A stretch of DNA of 64,000 nt from Gerris lacustris (lineage: Eukaryota; Arthropoda; Insecta; Hemiptera; Gerridae). The notes under the pieces are model-generated. The model ran no database searches and was not told the DNA's origin. It worked only from the letters and a program-made list of their open reading frames with translations. The position numbers and the translations under genes were made by a program. The DNA is taken from NCBI GenBank assembly GCA_951217055.1, contig OX578277.1:63644388-63708387 (forward strand), read 5' to 3'. Shown piece after piece: positions 32,981 to 44,640 of this stretch. Numbering within the stretch: position 1 is the first letter of the stretch; each line of letters starts with the position of its first letter.

Positions 32981-33366
32981 GGCGGCTTTCACACTGCGTG
33001 CGAGACCGAGCGAGACCGAATAAGGCCAATTCCGTTTGAGAAGCATATACATGTATTAGCATGGCTCTATTCACTTTAAACTCCGATCGAGACCGGGCCG
33101 AGCGAGACTGAGGGAGACCGAGCTGACTCGGGCGTTTTTTTCGAGCGTTTTTGTTAGCTAAGCGTTTTCGGTGACCGAAAACGCTTAGCTAACAAAAACG
33201 CTCGAATAAAACGCCCGAGTCGGCTCGGTCTCGCTCAAACTCGCTCGGCTCGGTCTCACTCAGCGATTAATGTGAATAGACCCATGCTAATACATTGCTA
33301 ATACATGTATTTGCTTCTCAAGCGGAATCGGTCTCGCTCGGTCTCGCACGCAGTGTGAAAGCCGCC
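32981..33366. mobile_element. PIF/Harbinger-type fold-back MITE, TAA duplication
   Basis: Left GGCGGCTTTCACACTGCG and right CGCAGTGTGAAAGCCGCC are perfect inverted ends; TAA flanks both (32978-32980, 33367-33369). The arms pair across the whole 386 bp, with the centre at TTTTCGGTGACCGAAAA (about 33165-33181). GAGACCGAGCGAGACC-type repeats and the paired phrase 'gcatggctctattcac' / 'gtgaatagacccatgc' confirm it. Markedly GC-rich. No coding capacity. Confidence 0.85.
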
Positions 33367-33384
33367 TAAGACATATTAATTTAG

Positions 33385-33802
33385 CACGATTTAAAGTGCG
33401 CAGACGGTTGAAATTAGGCAGGTGCTATCTGCAGGCTACTTTCGACAAACCATAAAAATTTCATACAAATCAGATGATTACTTTTAAAGATATGGCAGTA
33501 AATAAATGTGTGTTTGTGAGCATGTGGAAGATAAACAAATAAGAGCAGAAGGTTGAAACTTATATGGGATCAACAATGGGCTAATTATGACCTACCACCT
33601 AAATATCATTAAAATTGGACTTGTAGTTTTTAAGATATGGTGGTTCGCAAAAATACAGACAGACACGGGACCAAAAATGTTCCCTGATGTCTGAAACGGA
33701 TTTCTGTCTTGGAATTTTTGAAATCGGAGATATAAAATATTTTCGGTCTGCAGAACGATCATATAGCTTCAGTCACCTTCGGTGAGCTCGGAAGCAAAAT
33801 AA
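33385..33802 (-). repeat. Family E core copy
   Basis: Reads on the minus strand from 'gcttccgagctcacc', 'gaaggtgactgaagct' and 'gacagaaatccgtttcag' to 'gaaagtagcctgcag'. Good match to 11915-12330. Confidence 0.7.
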
Positions 33803-34429
33803 ATTTAGTTAATATAGTCATGAGAATATCATTTTAGTGTATCGACTACTAACTACTACATTAAAATAATTGTTAGAGCCTTAAAATGTTGAGGTATTTT
33901 CGGGTATTGGGTATACCAATTTGTTTACGAGAATGTGAATTGTGTGAATACTTACATTTTTTTTTTTTTTTTTTTTATTTATCATAGTGAAAAATAATAA
34001 GTGGGTCGTAATATTAATAAAATTCGTTAATAAATAAAATTTGCGTGAATAAATCTATTAGAGCATAGAATTGATTAGGCCTTATTTTATATTCACAGTA
34101 AACAGATTAAAAAACTGAGAGTTAAGAAAAAGTACATGATTCCGAATAATCATGAAATTAATGGGGCAGGTTGTCTGTTTACTTTTAGCAGTAGCTGCAA
34201 AGTTTTCAAATAGCAGCGAGTGAGAGTAACGTATTGTGAAGGAAAGGTCTTTTCTCAATGAAAAGGTCACAAGGAGTTTGAACTCCGTTGGAGAAAAAGA
34301 TGCGGCCTTCAGATAATTAAGCGTGTAATATTTATTAGAGTGGCGGCGGCCCGAAAATATAGAATCAGTGGCTAAGTAATTGACTGTTAAGAGGGCTCCC
34401 AAGTAAGTGGCGTGTGTGCAGTAGTTATG
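33803..34429. other. No recognised feature; 106-codon minus-strand open frame
   Basis: A frame at 34082-34402 (minus) has Met-Gly-Ala-Leu start and mixed composition but no domain, signal or motif I recognise. I do not call it a gene. Confidence 0.3.
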
Positions 34430-34680
34430 GCTCGGGCTAAACTGTGCCCGGGCTCATAAAACGTAACGCTCGCTATAACCGACTTGTTGCTTTGACGTTT
34501 ATGGCGCAATAAACATCGCCGAGGGTGCATCGTCCGACTCGCTCTAGCGCTTTGCCTCTCCAACCTCTATCCCACTCCCTTTCACACCTTACTACTTAAA
34601 ACACTTGTTCCTCGCCTCCCGAACGCTACGGGGCCTTTTATCTGTCGCTTATCGTGTCCCCCGGAGCCCCCTATTAAATA
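34430..34680. promoter_or_regulatory. CpG-containing GC-rich island in AT-rich DNA
   Basis: Stands out for GC and CpG content (GCTCGGGCTAAACTGTGCCC, then CGACTCGCTCTAGCG, then CCCGAACGCTACGGGG). No TIRs or repeat match in the window. It could be a host promoter/first-exon region or a unique transposon end; no ORF, TATA box or splice donor decides between these. Confidence 0.25.
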
Positions 34681-34980
34681 CAAATTATAAGCTTCCCGTT
34701 TTCTACAATCAAGTTTATAATGTACTTGCTCTTGTTTAACACGATTTTATTACATTTTAAACATTATGTGACAATTTAAAGGGCTTCATACGAGCATAAA
34801 ATATGATTTTTCTAAACTAAAGAGTTGACAGGTGATTAAATAATAATGCAATACTATGATTATGAAGGAAGGTAAATATAATTGAGGTACAATTATATTT
34901 AGTGATAACTAGAGTAAAATATAACAAACTTAAGTACAATAAGTAATTAAATGTTATACTCATAAGTAATATATATATTT

Positions 34981-35070
<90 letters not shown>
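34981..35070. repeat. (TA)n microsatellite
   Basis: About 45 uninterrupted TA units. Long open frames of Ile-Tyr repeats here are artefacts. Confidence 0.95.
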
Positions 35071-35072
<2 letters not shown>

Positions 35073-35214
35073 ATATAAATACACAGTGTGTCGCAGGATC
35101 GACTTGACGATACGTGAAATGACCAACAAATTTCATTTTTCGACGAAAAGTCATTCTTGATCATCCCTCCTTCATGTCTTCAAATGAAGATTTATCGTAT
35201 TAACAATGTTGTAC

Positions 35215-35392
35215 CATGTAACCTGTTCCCAAAATTGCGGACCGAGAAAGGCCGGGTTCGATTCCCCGCCCAGGAGAAGTTATTTTTATGATAACATTTT
35301 AATAAAGGGTTCAATAATAATTAAATGTACCTCAGAAAACTAATAAACGGAAAGCAATGGGCTAAGTAATTATGAACTCGTATATGAGAGTT
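35215..35392 (+). repeat. tRNA-headed SINE, family C
   Basis: B box GGTTCGATTCC (about 35256) in 'gccgggttcgattccccgcc', then 'aggagaagttatttttatg', 'ataattaaatgtac', 'gggctaagtaattatg' and 'aactcgtatatgag'. The same order occurs at 49335-49507. Both end at the same phrase, so these are two full-length-looking copies. Confidence 0.75.
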
Positions 35393-35479
35393 TGTCTGAG
35401 TTGTCTCAGACCAATTTTTTAATTTATTATATGAGGTTTTGTTTTAAATTAATTTTAAAAGGGGTTTTTATTTGAATTA

Positions 35480-36267
35480 CAGTAGAGTCTCGCTTATCCG
35501 GACCCCGCTAGTCCGGACATCCGTATAATCCGGACAGGCTTAAAACTATGTACAAATTGGAGCCAGGGTTAATTCAGGTTTATGAATTGTTAATAATATA
35601 GAAGTTTCTGCTTTTATTGTCTATTAAAATTTATATAAAATTGTTCCTAGAATAGTTTACAGGTGTACATTCCAACGTTCCGACACGAGGAATACCCGGT
35701 ATTTCTGTTAAAAATTAACAGATTTAGAATAAGTAAGAACATCGACAAATCTCTTTTGGTCCCATAGAAATGCAGGGCGGAAGATATAAAGGTAGTGTGT
35801 TACAGGAAATACAATAAAATACGAGTAGATGTTGAGAGAGTTTTAAGAAACACGTAGCGGGGGCTCAACGCAGTTCCGTGAAATTTCTCCAAGCCGCATG
35901 TGTATAATGCCTCTACTTTTTGTGAAATGATTAGCCGTTGCTCGAATTTCATATCGGAACACAGCTTGTTTCCCTGGAAATCCCTTCTATACCTTACTAT
36001 CTACCTGTACCTGCTTAGTAGATTGTAATTTTATTTTAATTCATTTGATATTTGGACTGGTGACAGAGCAGTCCTAAAATAGTGAACATACGTTGAACAA
36101 GTATGTTTTTGAGACTAGTAGAAGTAACTTTTACTATAATAACATTGATTTTAATAGTTTTTCTCAACTAAAACTTGTTTTATATTATATTTTAAAACTG
36201 ATTCCGTTTAATCCGGACTGGGTCCGGTCCCGTCAAACCCGGATGAGCTAGACTCGAGACTCTACTG
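35480..36267. mobile_element. pogo/Tigger-like element, TA duplication
   Basis: TIRs CAGTAGAGTCTCGCTTATCC and GAGACTCTACTG, flanked by TA (35478-35479, 36268-36269). Extended ends pair imperfectly ('ataatccggac' / 'taatccggactgggtccgg'). CAGTAGAGTCTCG termini are typical of pogo-type Tc1/mariner elements. I find no DDE relic in the 788 bp. Confidence 0.75.
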
Positions 36268-36689
36268 TAATAAGGTAATAAGGGTTACGTTTGTAACACT
36301 AGTAAATTACTGAATAAAATTTTCTGAGCATTGTATAAAAACGGATGGTTTTGCCATTTTGGGGGGTTTTCAACCGGGGGGAAAAATTCGATTAAAAAAC
36401 GGGAGGTTTCTGGGAAAACCGGGTGATATAGTAACCCTATACGTAAATGCCCTTAATAGAATTTTTATGAGTCAGTCAATCAATAGATAAGATCAGTGAC
36501 AAAATAGCAAAACTTGAGGCTCACATTTCTTATGAACTAATGTACAGAGTAATGTGTGAAATTTTTATTTTTGGTTCAGTTTGTAATGTACTCTAATTTA
36601 AAATGCATTTTATATATCTAAATATCTTTAATTGGATAATGAAGGGGGTCCACAGTGCCATGAGTTGGTTCCAGTAAGGACGATATTTA

Positions 36690-37080
36690 TTCGCCGCCAT
36701 TTTGGAGATGTGATAAATATTTGTAATCTACATTTTAATACCTTTACTATGATTCCCCACTCAAAAATTACAAAAAATAAAAAAAAGTTGCGATTTGTTT
36801 GCAATTGCTCGGTGATAGAAAAAAAATTGAGTTGTGAAGTTTGCAACATTTTTCCTGTTATTTTTTTAAAATTTTATGATCCATTTATTAAACAATTTAT
36901 AATTTACAGGCAATAAGAAATCATTGATCACCTTCTACTTTAAAGAGATTGGCAAAAACTTTTTATTTGGATACCAAATTTCAAATCTTTAGCTACAATA
37001 GGTCGGAAGATATGATCCAAGATGCGACGGACGGACGGACAAACTACCAAAAACATAAGGATAACCTTGAAACCCTAAAA
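36690..37080 (+). repeat. PGR repeat copy
   Basis: 'gccgccattttggagat', 'gtaatctacattttaatacc', 'ttgcgatttgtttgcaatt', 'taccaaatttcaaatc', 'gatgcgacggacggacgg' and 'gaaaccctaaaaa'. Matches 48550-48870. Confidence 0.7.
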
Positions 37081-37136
37081 AAGGAAATAATTAAATAAAA
37101 TAGACGTTAAAACAATTTAGGCCATAAAAACAAACC

Positions 37137-37166
37137 ATAAGTAAAGTACACGTGATAGGATGCGAG
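37137..37166 (-). repeat. Family E copy, left part of split target
   Basis: 'gtaaagtacacg', 'ataggatgcgag' is the terminal arm of family E; it resumes at 38821 after the Harbinger insertion. Confidence 0.6.
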
Positions 37167-37447
37167 TAAGGTGGGATTCCTATGCTGCGTCAGACGTAGA
37201 GCACTGCTACAATGTAAATCAATAGGAGGGATTCCTATGGTGCGTCAGATGCGTGCGGCTGACGCTGGGTCGCTCTGGTCGTGCGGCCGTACCGGTTCGA
37301 GAGCAGTGTAGACGCAGACACGAAGGAGATAACGGGTCGTAAATATGTACTTGAACATCCTCTTTATAATTGTGTGATAGAATTCGGTTTTTTTTTAAAC
37401 TATTCCTTTTTACAATTTTTAATCTGCCACCATTTCGTTAAATTAAA

Positions 37448-37517
37448 TACATAGTTTTTTAAATACATAGTTTTTTAAATACATAGTTTTTTAAATACAT
37501 AGTTTTTTAAATACATA
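37448..37517. repeat. 16-bp tandem repeat, about four units
   Basis: Unit ACATAGTTTTTTAAAT repeated head to tail without visible variation. Confidence 0.9.
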
Positions 37518-37532
37518 TAATATATATATAAT

Positions 37533-38158
37533 TTCAAGATTAAAAGAACTTTTTATATCCTACGTTTTTAAATTTTCTGTTGAATCGTATGTAATGTTGA
37601 TAATATAATTGTTATTGTTATATAATATATATAATGTTAGTAAAAAAAAAAAAAAAAAAATAGTTCTGAATTTATTTACTTCACATAAATGACAACCATC
37701 TAGAGAGCTGATCTTTACCTATAAAAGGACAAATCTTTGTACAACGGATCTCCCCAACACCAAATCTAAACCGTGTCATCGATATATTTGAAATAATATA
37801 ATCGATAATATTAACTGTTTTGCTGTCATTAAATGTTTATCTCTTATTTATGAAAATCAAAAATTTGAAACCCGTCAAAATGAAGATTGCGTAAATATGG
37901 GTCATGGCAAAACAAATAAAATAACTTGAGGATTTTTTCCGAACTAACATTCCATACAGCAAAATTTACTGAAAACTAATTAAATCTGCTGAAAAATAGC
38001 TAAAAGTATTAAAATAATGCATTGTCATCGTGTTCTGAGCTATACTAAAAGTTTCAAATGTCTAGCTATTCGGGAAGTTATAGTTAGAAATCGATTGCCA
38101 GATTTGTACCGGACAAACAAACAAGAAAGCAAGCTAATAAAAACGTAGTAAAATATGT
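37533..38158 (-). repeat. Family F repeat, copy F2
   Basis: Reverse complement of 4823-5447 along its whole length, including 'gacaaccatctagagagc', 'gtgtcatcgatatatttg' and 'cgtgttctgagctat'. It lies inside the Harbinger element. Confidence 0.7.
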
Positions 38159-38402
38159 AATCCCCCATCCTTAAAAAACCCTTGGTTCCCAATATTTCCC
38201 GTATATACGTGAGTGGATATTTATATAAATATATTTTTAAAAAACTATTTATTTTACCGAAACGGTGCCAGGTTAAAAGTTGTTAAATTGTAGAAAGGAA
38301 CAGTTAAAAAATAATAAAAAAAAAAAAAACGGTAGTCCATCGGACAATTATAAATAGGTGGGTGTTCAAGTGCTTATTTACGGTTTTTTAATCAAATCAG
38401 TT

Positions 38403-38482
38403 ATGTCGGATAAAGCACTGTTTACAGTTGAGGAACATAAAAAGTTGGTGGATATTGTTTCAAAATTTCCTGTTATTTTTTT
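38403..38482 (+). pseudogene. MADF/Myb-like protein N-terminal relic of Harbinger element
   Basis: ATG at 38403 opens MSDKALFTVEEHKKLVDIV, then SKFPVI, and runs into a T homopolymer. The pattern (acidic/aromatic start, then KLVDIVxKFP) is that of a MADF/trihelix DNA-binding domain start; PIF/Harbinger elements are known to encode such a second protein. Only about 25 residues survive. Confidence 0.5.
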
Positions 38483-38489
38483 TTTTTTT

Positions 38490-38698
38490 TTTTGTTTAAC
38501 GAGATCGAGAATGTAGCTGAACTGCGTTGTTTTGCCTGAAATATTCCCGATATTTTTTCTCATCATTCAACAAGTGCCGATTGATAAGTGAGAAACAACC
38601 TTCCTCAATTCTTAAATTTTAAATAGGGTGTCCAGGAGCATTACCCAGACTTATTAGTTCCAGTAAAATGTCTTCGTCTTCAATATCTTCTAAGTTCA
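38490..38698 (-). pseudogene. PIF/Harbinger transposase N-terminal relic
   Basis: Minus-strand reading: NLEDIEDEDILLELISLGNA, a stop after GHPI, then EEGCFSLINRHLLNDEKKYR and EYFR. A shift near 38537 continues as TTQFSYILDLVK. The phrase (L/F)xxLxxDxxxYxxYFRM...FxxILxLV is characteristic of PIF/Harbinger transposase N-termini. The catalytic domain is absent (expected beyond 38490, replaced by T-rich sequence and copy F2). Confidence 0.65.
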
Positions 38699-38823
38699 AA
38701 TAGAAGAGCAAATAGCGGACACTCATTATTGTCACCCTCTTACAACTAGGCCGCAGATCAACTGAACGTACGCATAGGAAACCCTCTAACCTGCGTCAGA
38801 CGCAGTATAGGAATCCCACCTAA

Positions 38824-38970
38824 GCTATGCACTACACCAATCGGTAGCCATTTTATTCACTTGCCCAAAGATATGGAATGGGGGTTCACAAAAATGTTGA
38901 GCGATAGACCAACAGATTGTTTCCTAATGTCCGAGAAATTTTTGAATCGCAGATAAAAAATAAACTTCTA
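38824..38970 (-). repeat. Family E copy, right part of split target
   Basis: 'gctatgcactacaccaat', 'cggtagccattttattc' and 'tttcctaatgtccgagaa' continue the E arm interrupted at 37166. Confidence 0.6.
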
Positions 38971-40055
38971 AAAATTAAAATGATTTGTTTATTGAAATTA
39001 TTTAGCTAGACCTCGGGTTAGTGAAACCTTTTAAGAACAAAAACTCTATTTTACTAATTATTTGAGACTGACCACATGATATTGTTACATCCAGGTTTCA
39101 CTGTAAATATAATAAAAACTGTTAAAGCTGAAGATGTCATAGTATAAAAACAAACATTGGGTCTGTCTTCCAGGTAAGTGTAAAGGGCATTGTTGTTAGA
39201 GCTACCAGAAGGAATTGTATTCTTAGAAACGTCTAGATGTGTTTTTTATTAAAGCAAGGTTGCCTTTCTTTCTATTGTTCACTCTTGGACTTGTTTTTTT
39301 TTATCTCAAAATTAGTTAGAAATAAAATAAGATAATTCTAGGTTAATTTTGAGAGTTTGTTTTTTTTCTGTGTAATAATCCCTCTTCGTTTAATTTGACT
39401 CTCTTTCTATATTGTTTCTTTTCCCCAACTAAGTTTTGTTTAATTTCTTCTCAGTTCTTACTCTGACTCGGTGGGTGACAGGTGTGTCCTTTTTGTGAAT
39501 TTGCCTTGAGAGAGTGTATTTATTTTTTTAAATTGATTTTTAACAGACCAGTTGAGTCTAACAAAGCCAAAGGTAGGGTATAAAGAGCTCGATTATTTGA
39601 CGGCGATTTAGCATGAATATGGTTATACAGGTATGTATGTAAATAGCATATTACGTGTTTTTAACCTAAAAGTATTTATATATTTTTTCAATGTTTGTAC
39701 ATATGTATGATGGGACATAATGTTTTCCATAATTAAATTGAAATAATTGTAGCTTGTATTAAATTATTTTCTCTCCGATTTGTTATTCCTTGATAACTTA
39801 CGTTAATTATTTCCTAATTTGGAGAAGGTAACCGAGTATCTAATGTGCTCACTTTTGGTTGGCCTCTTCAGGGGTTACGTTATGCATTATGTTGTTACAA
39901 GCTGTAACTATTTAAAAAAGTTAATTGTTCTTTTTAAGACCTCAGTTTAAGCTATTCCACATATATATTTTGTGTAATATTTTGATTTGTAATGTAGCTA
40001 AATATCAAGTAAGATTTTCTTGCCTAAAAGTTCAATAGACATACCTACATGGGCG
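38971..40055. other. Unassigned; possible small exons
   Basis: Two weak splice-site candidates: a donor CAG|GTAAGTG at 39173/39174, and a 26-nt segment 39547-39572 between 'tttttaacag' and 'aaag|gtaggg'. No reading frame or conservation supports them, so they may be chance. Confidence 0.2.
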
Positions 40056-40085
40056 TAGCCAGGGGGGGGCAGCAGCCCCCCCTAA
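40056..40085. mobile_element. Terminus of unclassified transposon
   Basis: 'gggcgtagccagggggggg', then 'cagcagccccccc', is a widespread invertebrate transposon end. The partner end was not found. Confidence 0.35.
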
Positions 40086-40828
40086 CGTATGGACGTGATA
40101 TCTTGAAATTAAATTAATTGATTTGGTGGCACTTCTTTAGATTGTTACTTCCCTTATAAAAAAATAGAGAGGAGTAGCAATCTAAAGAAGGTGTAGGGAA
40201 TAATCTTCTTTCGACTTTTACTCCCCTTATAAAACAGAAGTGTGACATTTCTTTGTCCAAAAGTATGTACAATTGGACTAAACATCCATTTTTCTTTAGT
40301 TATTTAGTCAGTCATTTATATTCTCAAACAACAGGGGAGTAACAATCTATAATGAAGTACCGAATTGGCCTGTCAAATTAGACATTAAATTCGCAAAGCG
40401 TAATGTAGTTCTGATTTTTTTAAATGTTGTTCGGACCAGTTAGGGTAATGTGATACTGAGTTTGCAGCTTCAAAAAACCTTTGATAGCTGCGTAATACAT
40501 GAAAAACTGAAACAATTGGACTTTTGTGTCTTCCGATATTAGTCGCTATTGCAATTTTTAAAGTACAGTAAATTTCCAGCAGAATAAGCTCAACTGCAGC
40601 TCTGCACGTTTAATAGTTTCCGACCTATTATGGCACTTGAAAAATTGGCAGTTTTTTCCAAAAAATGGAAATTTTAAGAAATGCTCTCGTTTTGGGCCGA
40701 ATATTAGAATAAAACCTTTCACCTACGAGAAAAGTCATATCGACTGTGTACCTGCAATACCTCGTTACCCTCAAAATCGAGATTTTTTTTATTGCATTTT
40801 TTGATAGATAGTATTAATAGCTATCTAT
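40086..40828. other. No recognised feature
   Basis: Short inverted repeats around 'agattgttacttcccttat' / 'gagtagcaatctaaaga' (40130-40190) suggest a decayed MITE. Otherwise unassigned. Confidence 0.3.
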
Positions 40829-41014
40829 GTGCAAAAGCTAGAAAGCCCTAAGCAATTATTTTTTATAGAAATTATTGTAATACTTCGTATTCATCATTTA
40901 ACTAAAGTGTTCAAAAAACCTCGTATACGACAAGGTTTCAAGTTATTTTTAATGTCAGTTGCCGTTGGTGCAATCTGTTCGATGATTGCTTTGACGATTT
41001 ACTTTTTTATATAG
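40829..41014 (+). CDS. Hypothetical 61-residue ORF with C-terminal hydrophobic segment
   Basis: Starts MQKLESPKQLFF. The middle is basic (KVFKKPRIRQGFK) and residues 39-61 are strongly hydrophobic (LFLMSVAVGAICSMIALTIY), as in a tail-anchored membrane protein. No family is recognised, no Kozak or splice context supports translation, and the surroundings are AT-rich and unassigned. Most likely a chance or transposon-derived frame; listed because the basic-hydrophobic arrangement is unusual among the short frames here. Confidence 0.2.
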   Translation: MQKLESPKQLFFIEIIVILRIHHLTKVFKKPRIRQGFKLFLMSVAVGAICSMIALTIYFFI

Positions 41015-43340
41015 TAATCATTTTTTAAATTATATCTATGACTAATGAAAAGTTTGTTAAATGTATTTTTTTTAAAAGATTAATCCTAAAAGGGTTAAAA
41101 TGTTCCAATAAAGGAATAAAATATAGCCGTCTTGAATTAAAAAAAAAAAAAGTTTATTTTATTCCTATCATTTGATTATTTTTTACCTTTACATCTTACA
41201 AAATATAACTCAAATAATATACATTTTATATTTTATTGTGTTTGGCAGTGAACGTGCTAAATAAGAGGAAGGAATAAAGGAAATAAGAGTAAAATGGCTA
41301 TATTTCATCCCTATAGATAATAGACATTATAAGGCCTGAAAACATGGTGTTTCAACAATATTAACATTATTATCTTTTATGTTTACTAGTTTTATTTAAT
41401 AACAGTCACACAACCTATTCATTCATCAATACTTACTTAACAAATATCTCCTATAACTTAATTAACAAAGATCTATAATTCCCTATTATAATTTTTTTTA
41501 TAAAATTAATTAAATTATAAAGAAAAAAACAATTACCTGTCATATGTATTCAAGTGGTGGTATCCAAATTAAAGTTAATATGGCTTTTTGTAAACATAAA
41601 AATGTTAAACAATTAATCATTACTTCTTTACTTCTACTTTACATATCACAATTTATACTTTATACTTTACAAGTATACATGTTATGTTTTGATCTTGAAA
41701 AACGCTTACAGATACAAGTTTAATTACGTAAGTATTATAAAATAAATCTTTAAATGTATTCTTTATTATTTTACTTACTTATTCAGATCCGTGCTTAATG
41801 TTAATAATATTCTTGAAAAACACCAATTAATTACTAGATTTTAGGCACTTTGTACGAAGTTAAATGAGAAACTAACCTAGTTTTTGTGTACGCAGAAGTA
41901 GTCAAGTTAAAATCTACTTACTATCGATTTGCAAAATTAAGTGAAAATTAATCAAAACACTCATTAATAATATTTTATTTTACAAAATAACTTCATGAAT
42001 ATTAAAATTTATTTGATTTAAATGTTTATTTTATTTTATGGCGTAATAATTATAAAAATCGTTTGCTGGTGACGCTACAGCTAAAATAGAAAATTCGAAG
42101 TGGAGTTCGCTGATTGGAGGGTCCAAGGTCAAGTTGTTATTCCTCACTATACTTTATTTTAAGATTGTAAAATTTAATTAATTCTTAAAGAAAGTGTGAT
42201 TTAAAATAATATTTTAGTGCATACGTTTTATTCCAAAAGTTATATTTTTTTTTATAATTCTACAAATCGAAGAAAAAACTATAAAAAGGAAGATGTTGGA
42301 CGGGAAATTTTAACAGGTGACGTTGGCTGCATTGCGAAACTAAGTCTATCTTTGATTTGTTTTTATTACACTACACTGACTATTAATTATTTAATTTTCT
42401 TTTTTATGTACAATTACGTTTCGTGTTTAAATCGTGATAACTAATCTTAATTTTAAATTTCTGTAATAACAGTGTGGTTTATAATTGCAACTTCTTGTTT
42501 GGTATTTATTTATTCCGTGTCTAACATTTATTACATTGTGTTAATTCAAGTACTATATTTTATATAGGCAGATTTACTCTATTATTTTTGTCCTTCCGGT
42601 TTGAAATTGTCCTTAATGGTTAGATAACGTATATGTTAATGGAAGTTAATAGTTAATTGTCGTCTTCTTTGACTTCATATTAACAGGTTAGTCTATTTTC
42701 ATTTAAATATTTTCTAATTGAGAAATGGTGGATCTGGTCGTTACAAGAAAGAAACTTGACATTGTTACTGCTCAGAATAAGTTTTACAAAAATATTTGTA
42801 CAATTCATATATGCAGACATGTTGGCTAGAAAATAAGAAAGACATGGAGACAGAAGAGTGGTCTTTTTTGAGAAAATATAGAGGAGTAAATCTGCATTTA
42901 TACGCATTTTGGTTACCCGCCCTATATTTGTTTAACACTTATAAATAATTATTTGTCTAAATAACTATTAAGACAAAGGGATATTTAGCTAAATGAACTT
43001 TGGGATGAAAGAACATCACACTTCTTCATGTAAAGGTGATAATATCACTTAGTCTAAATAACTATTATGACAAGGAAATATTTACACATTAAAATTTGAT
43101 GGGTGCGGGAAACCAAGTAAGTAAGTGCCATTTATATTTTTGTGTCATTGTCATTGCTATATTATTTTCCCTTTGTTGTGTAATGATATCTTTTAATTTA
43201 TCTGTTAAATGATAGTATATATTATTGTGATACATATAGATAATAGTTCTATGCTATGTACAAAAGGAATGATGTTCCGTTGTCTAACAGTTTTTTAGAC
43301 AAAGTCTAAAGCTCTAGTTTTTCCTTGATGAGATGAGCTG
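41015..43340. other. 2.3 kb without recognised features
   Basis: AT-rich single-copy-looking DNA. A CCAAT-like 'gctgattggagggtcc' at about 42110 followed by an open frame at 42217-42444 (75 codons, no domain) is too weak to call a gene. Confidence 0.35.
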
Positions 43341-43344
43341 TTAT

Positions 43345-43462
43345 AATATGGCGGCCGTAATCTAGCGGACGTAAAATGACACCCTTAACTCAAGCGGCCG
43401 TAATGTAACGGGGCATGTCGTCACTGAGGTGGACGTGAAATAGCGGCCGTCTTAACGTGACC
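43345..43462. repeat. GC-rich cluster of GCGGCCGT motifs
   Basis: GCGGCCGTAA occurs at about 43352 and 43394 and GCGGCCGTCTTAACG at about 43443, with GCGGACGTAA and GTGGACGTGA between. Spacing is irregular. Possibly a decayed transposon terminus. Confidence 0.45.
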
Positions 43463-43602
43463 ATAGATATCATTTGTATAAATGTACATCATGTAACATG
43501 AAGAATTTAACAAATATGAATAGCGTCTTACCTAATCATAATCAGTAATAGTTTCACATAATGTTAAAAAATCAAATCAAAGTATCCTAACTTAACACGT
43601 TG

Positions 43603-43720
43603 AGGACGGGCGGACGCGCCAGCGCGTCCAGTGTGCAAAGCCAAAAGGACGGGCGGACGCGCCAGCGCGTCCAGTGTGCAAAGCCAAAAGGACGGGTGGA
43701 CGCGCCAGCGCGTCCGAAAT
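43603..43720 (+). repeat. 43-bp GC-rich tandem repeat with internal palindrome
   Basis: Units start at 43603, 43646 and 43689. Each contains GGACGCGCCAGCGCGTCC, which folds as GGACGCG/CGCGTCC, followed by 'agtgtgcaaagccaaa'. The third is truncated. The apparent Arg/Ala-rich open frame is an artefact. Confidence 0.9.
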
Positions 43721-44043
43721 CCTTGTATGTATGTATCATTAGGGTGGGGGTAGAGGCTCTTGGAAACGTTCTATCAATGTCTCTCTAGCTTCTTAAGAGT
43801 GTACATGTACCTACTGTGACCTTCGGCTCCGGTTTTTTTATATAAACTTTTCGAGTAAATCGCCCCTGAAATTCCCCTACACACCTTCCGCTAATATTGG
43901 ATTTTACGTCTTTTTCAAGGTAAGATAATGCATAATTATAATACTTTTTCTGATATACTGTTATATAAAAAGGGAAAAAAGTTTTAACAATATCTTTATG
44001 AAGTTGTAATAAATTTTTTTGGGGCAAAAACATGAATATACAC

Positions 44044-44046
<3 letters not shown>

Positions 44047-44122
<76 letters not shown>
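44047..44122. repeat. (TA)n microsatellite
   Basis: First of three TA tracts inside the piggyBac-type element. Confidence 0.95.
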
Positions 44123-44130
<8 letters not shown>

Positions 44131-44188
44131 ATGGAAAAATAACATGTGTTTATAATATATTCTTACTATTATCTAACATTTTCAATTT

Positions 44189-44191
44189 ATA

Positions 44192-44279
<88 letters not shown>
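44189..44279. repeat. (TA)n microsatellite
   Basis: Interrupted near its left end by GTATATATACAT. Confidence 0.95.
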
Positions 44280-44282
<3 letters not shown>

Positions 44283-44560
44283 ATAGTATTAGCTAAAAAT
44301 TAAAAATTTAGCGTATTATTTGTTGTATTTATTAGTTTCATAATTTAAAGTTAGTTATAGATTTTTGTTTTAATTACCATGTTACCTAATATAAATTTTC
44401 TTTTTTTATAGTTTAGATATATATTTTTGTTACACTTTATTTTAGATAGTTTTTTTTGTAGTATTAGCTACATAACTAATTTCATGTTTCCTTTTATATT
44501 GTATCTATTAGTCATATATATTTATGTTAGTTATAGCTTTTTTTTAATGCACAACACTGT

Positions 44561-44561
<1 letters not shown>

Positions 44562-44636
<75 letters not shown>
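44562..44636. repeat. (TA)n microsatellite
   Basis: Third TA tract; followed by GTTATAGT as is the second ('ttgttatagtatta' / 'tagttatagtctga'), hinting that the tracts arose by duplication. Confidence 0.95.

Positions 44637-44640
<4 letters not shown>

Larger units (their letters stand above)
37170..38820. mobile_element. PIF/Harbinger transposon with relics of both ORFs
   Basis: TIRs GGTGGGATTCCTATGCTGCG (left) and reverse-complementary CGCAGTATAGGAATCCCACC (right), flanked by TAA (37167-37169, 38821-38823). A TAA/TTA target is the hallmark of PIF/Harbinger. The host sequence on each side joins into a family E repeat, confirming the ends. The interior has a GC-rich left part, a 16-bp tandem repeat, family F copy F2, a MADF-like ORF relic (+) and a transposase N-terminal relic (-). 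Confidence 0.85.

Noticed and set aside
34082..34402. 106-codon minus-strand ORF
   Set aside because: No recognisable domain, no start context and no splice signals; length is compatible with chance in non-coding DNA.
34817..35164. Open frames of Ile-Tyr repeats (also near 44019, 44427, 53474 and 56417)
   Set aside because: They are translations of (TA)n microsatellites and have no protein-like flanks.
43600..43788. Arg/Ala-rich ORF
   Set aside because: It is a translation of the 43-bp tandem repeat.
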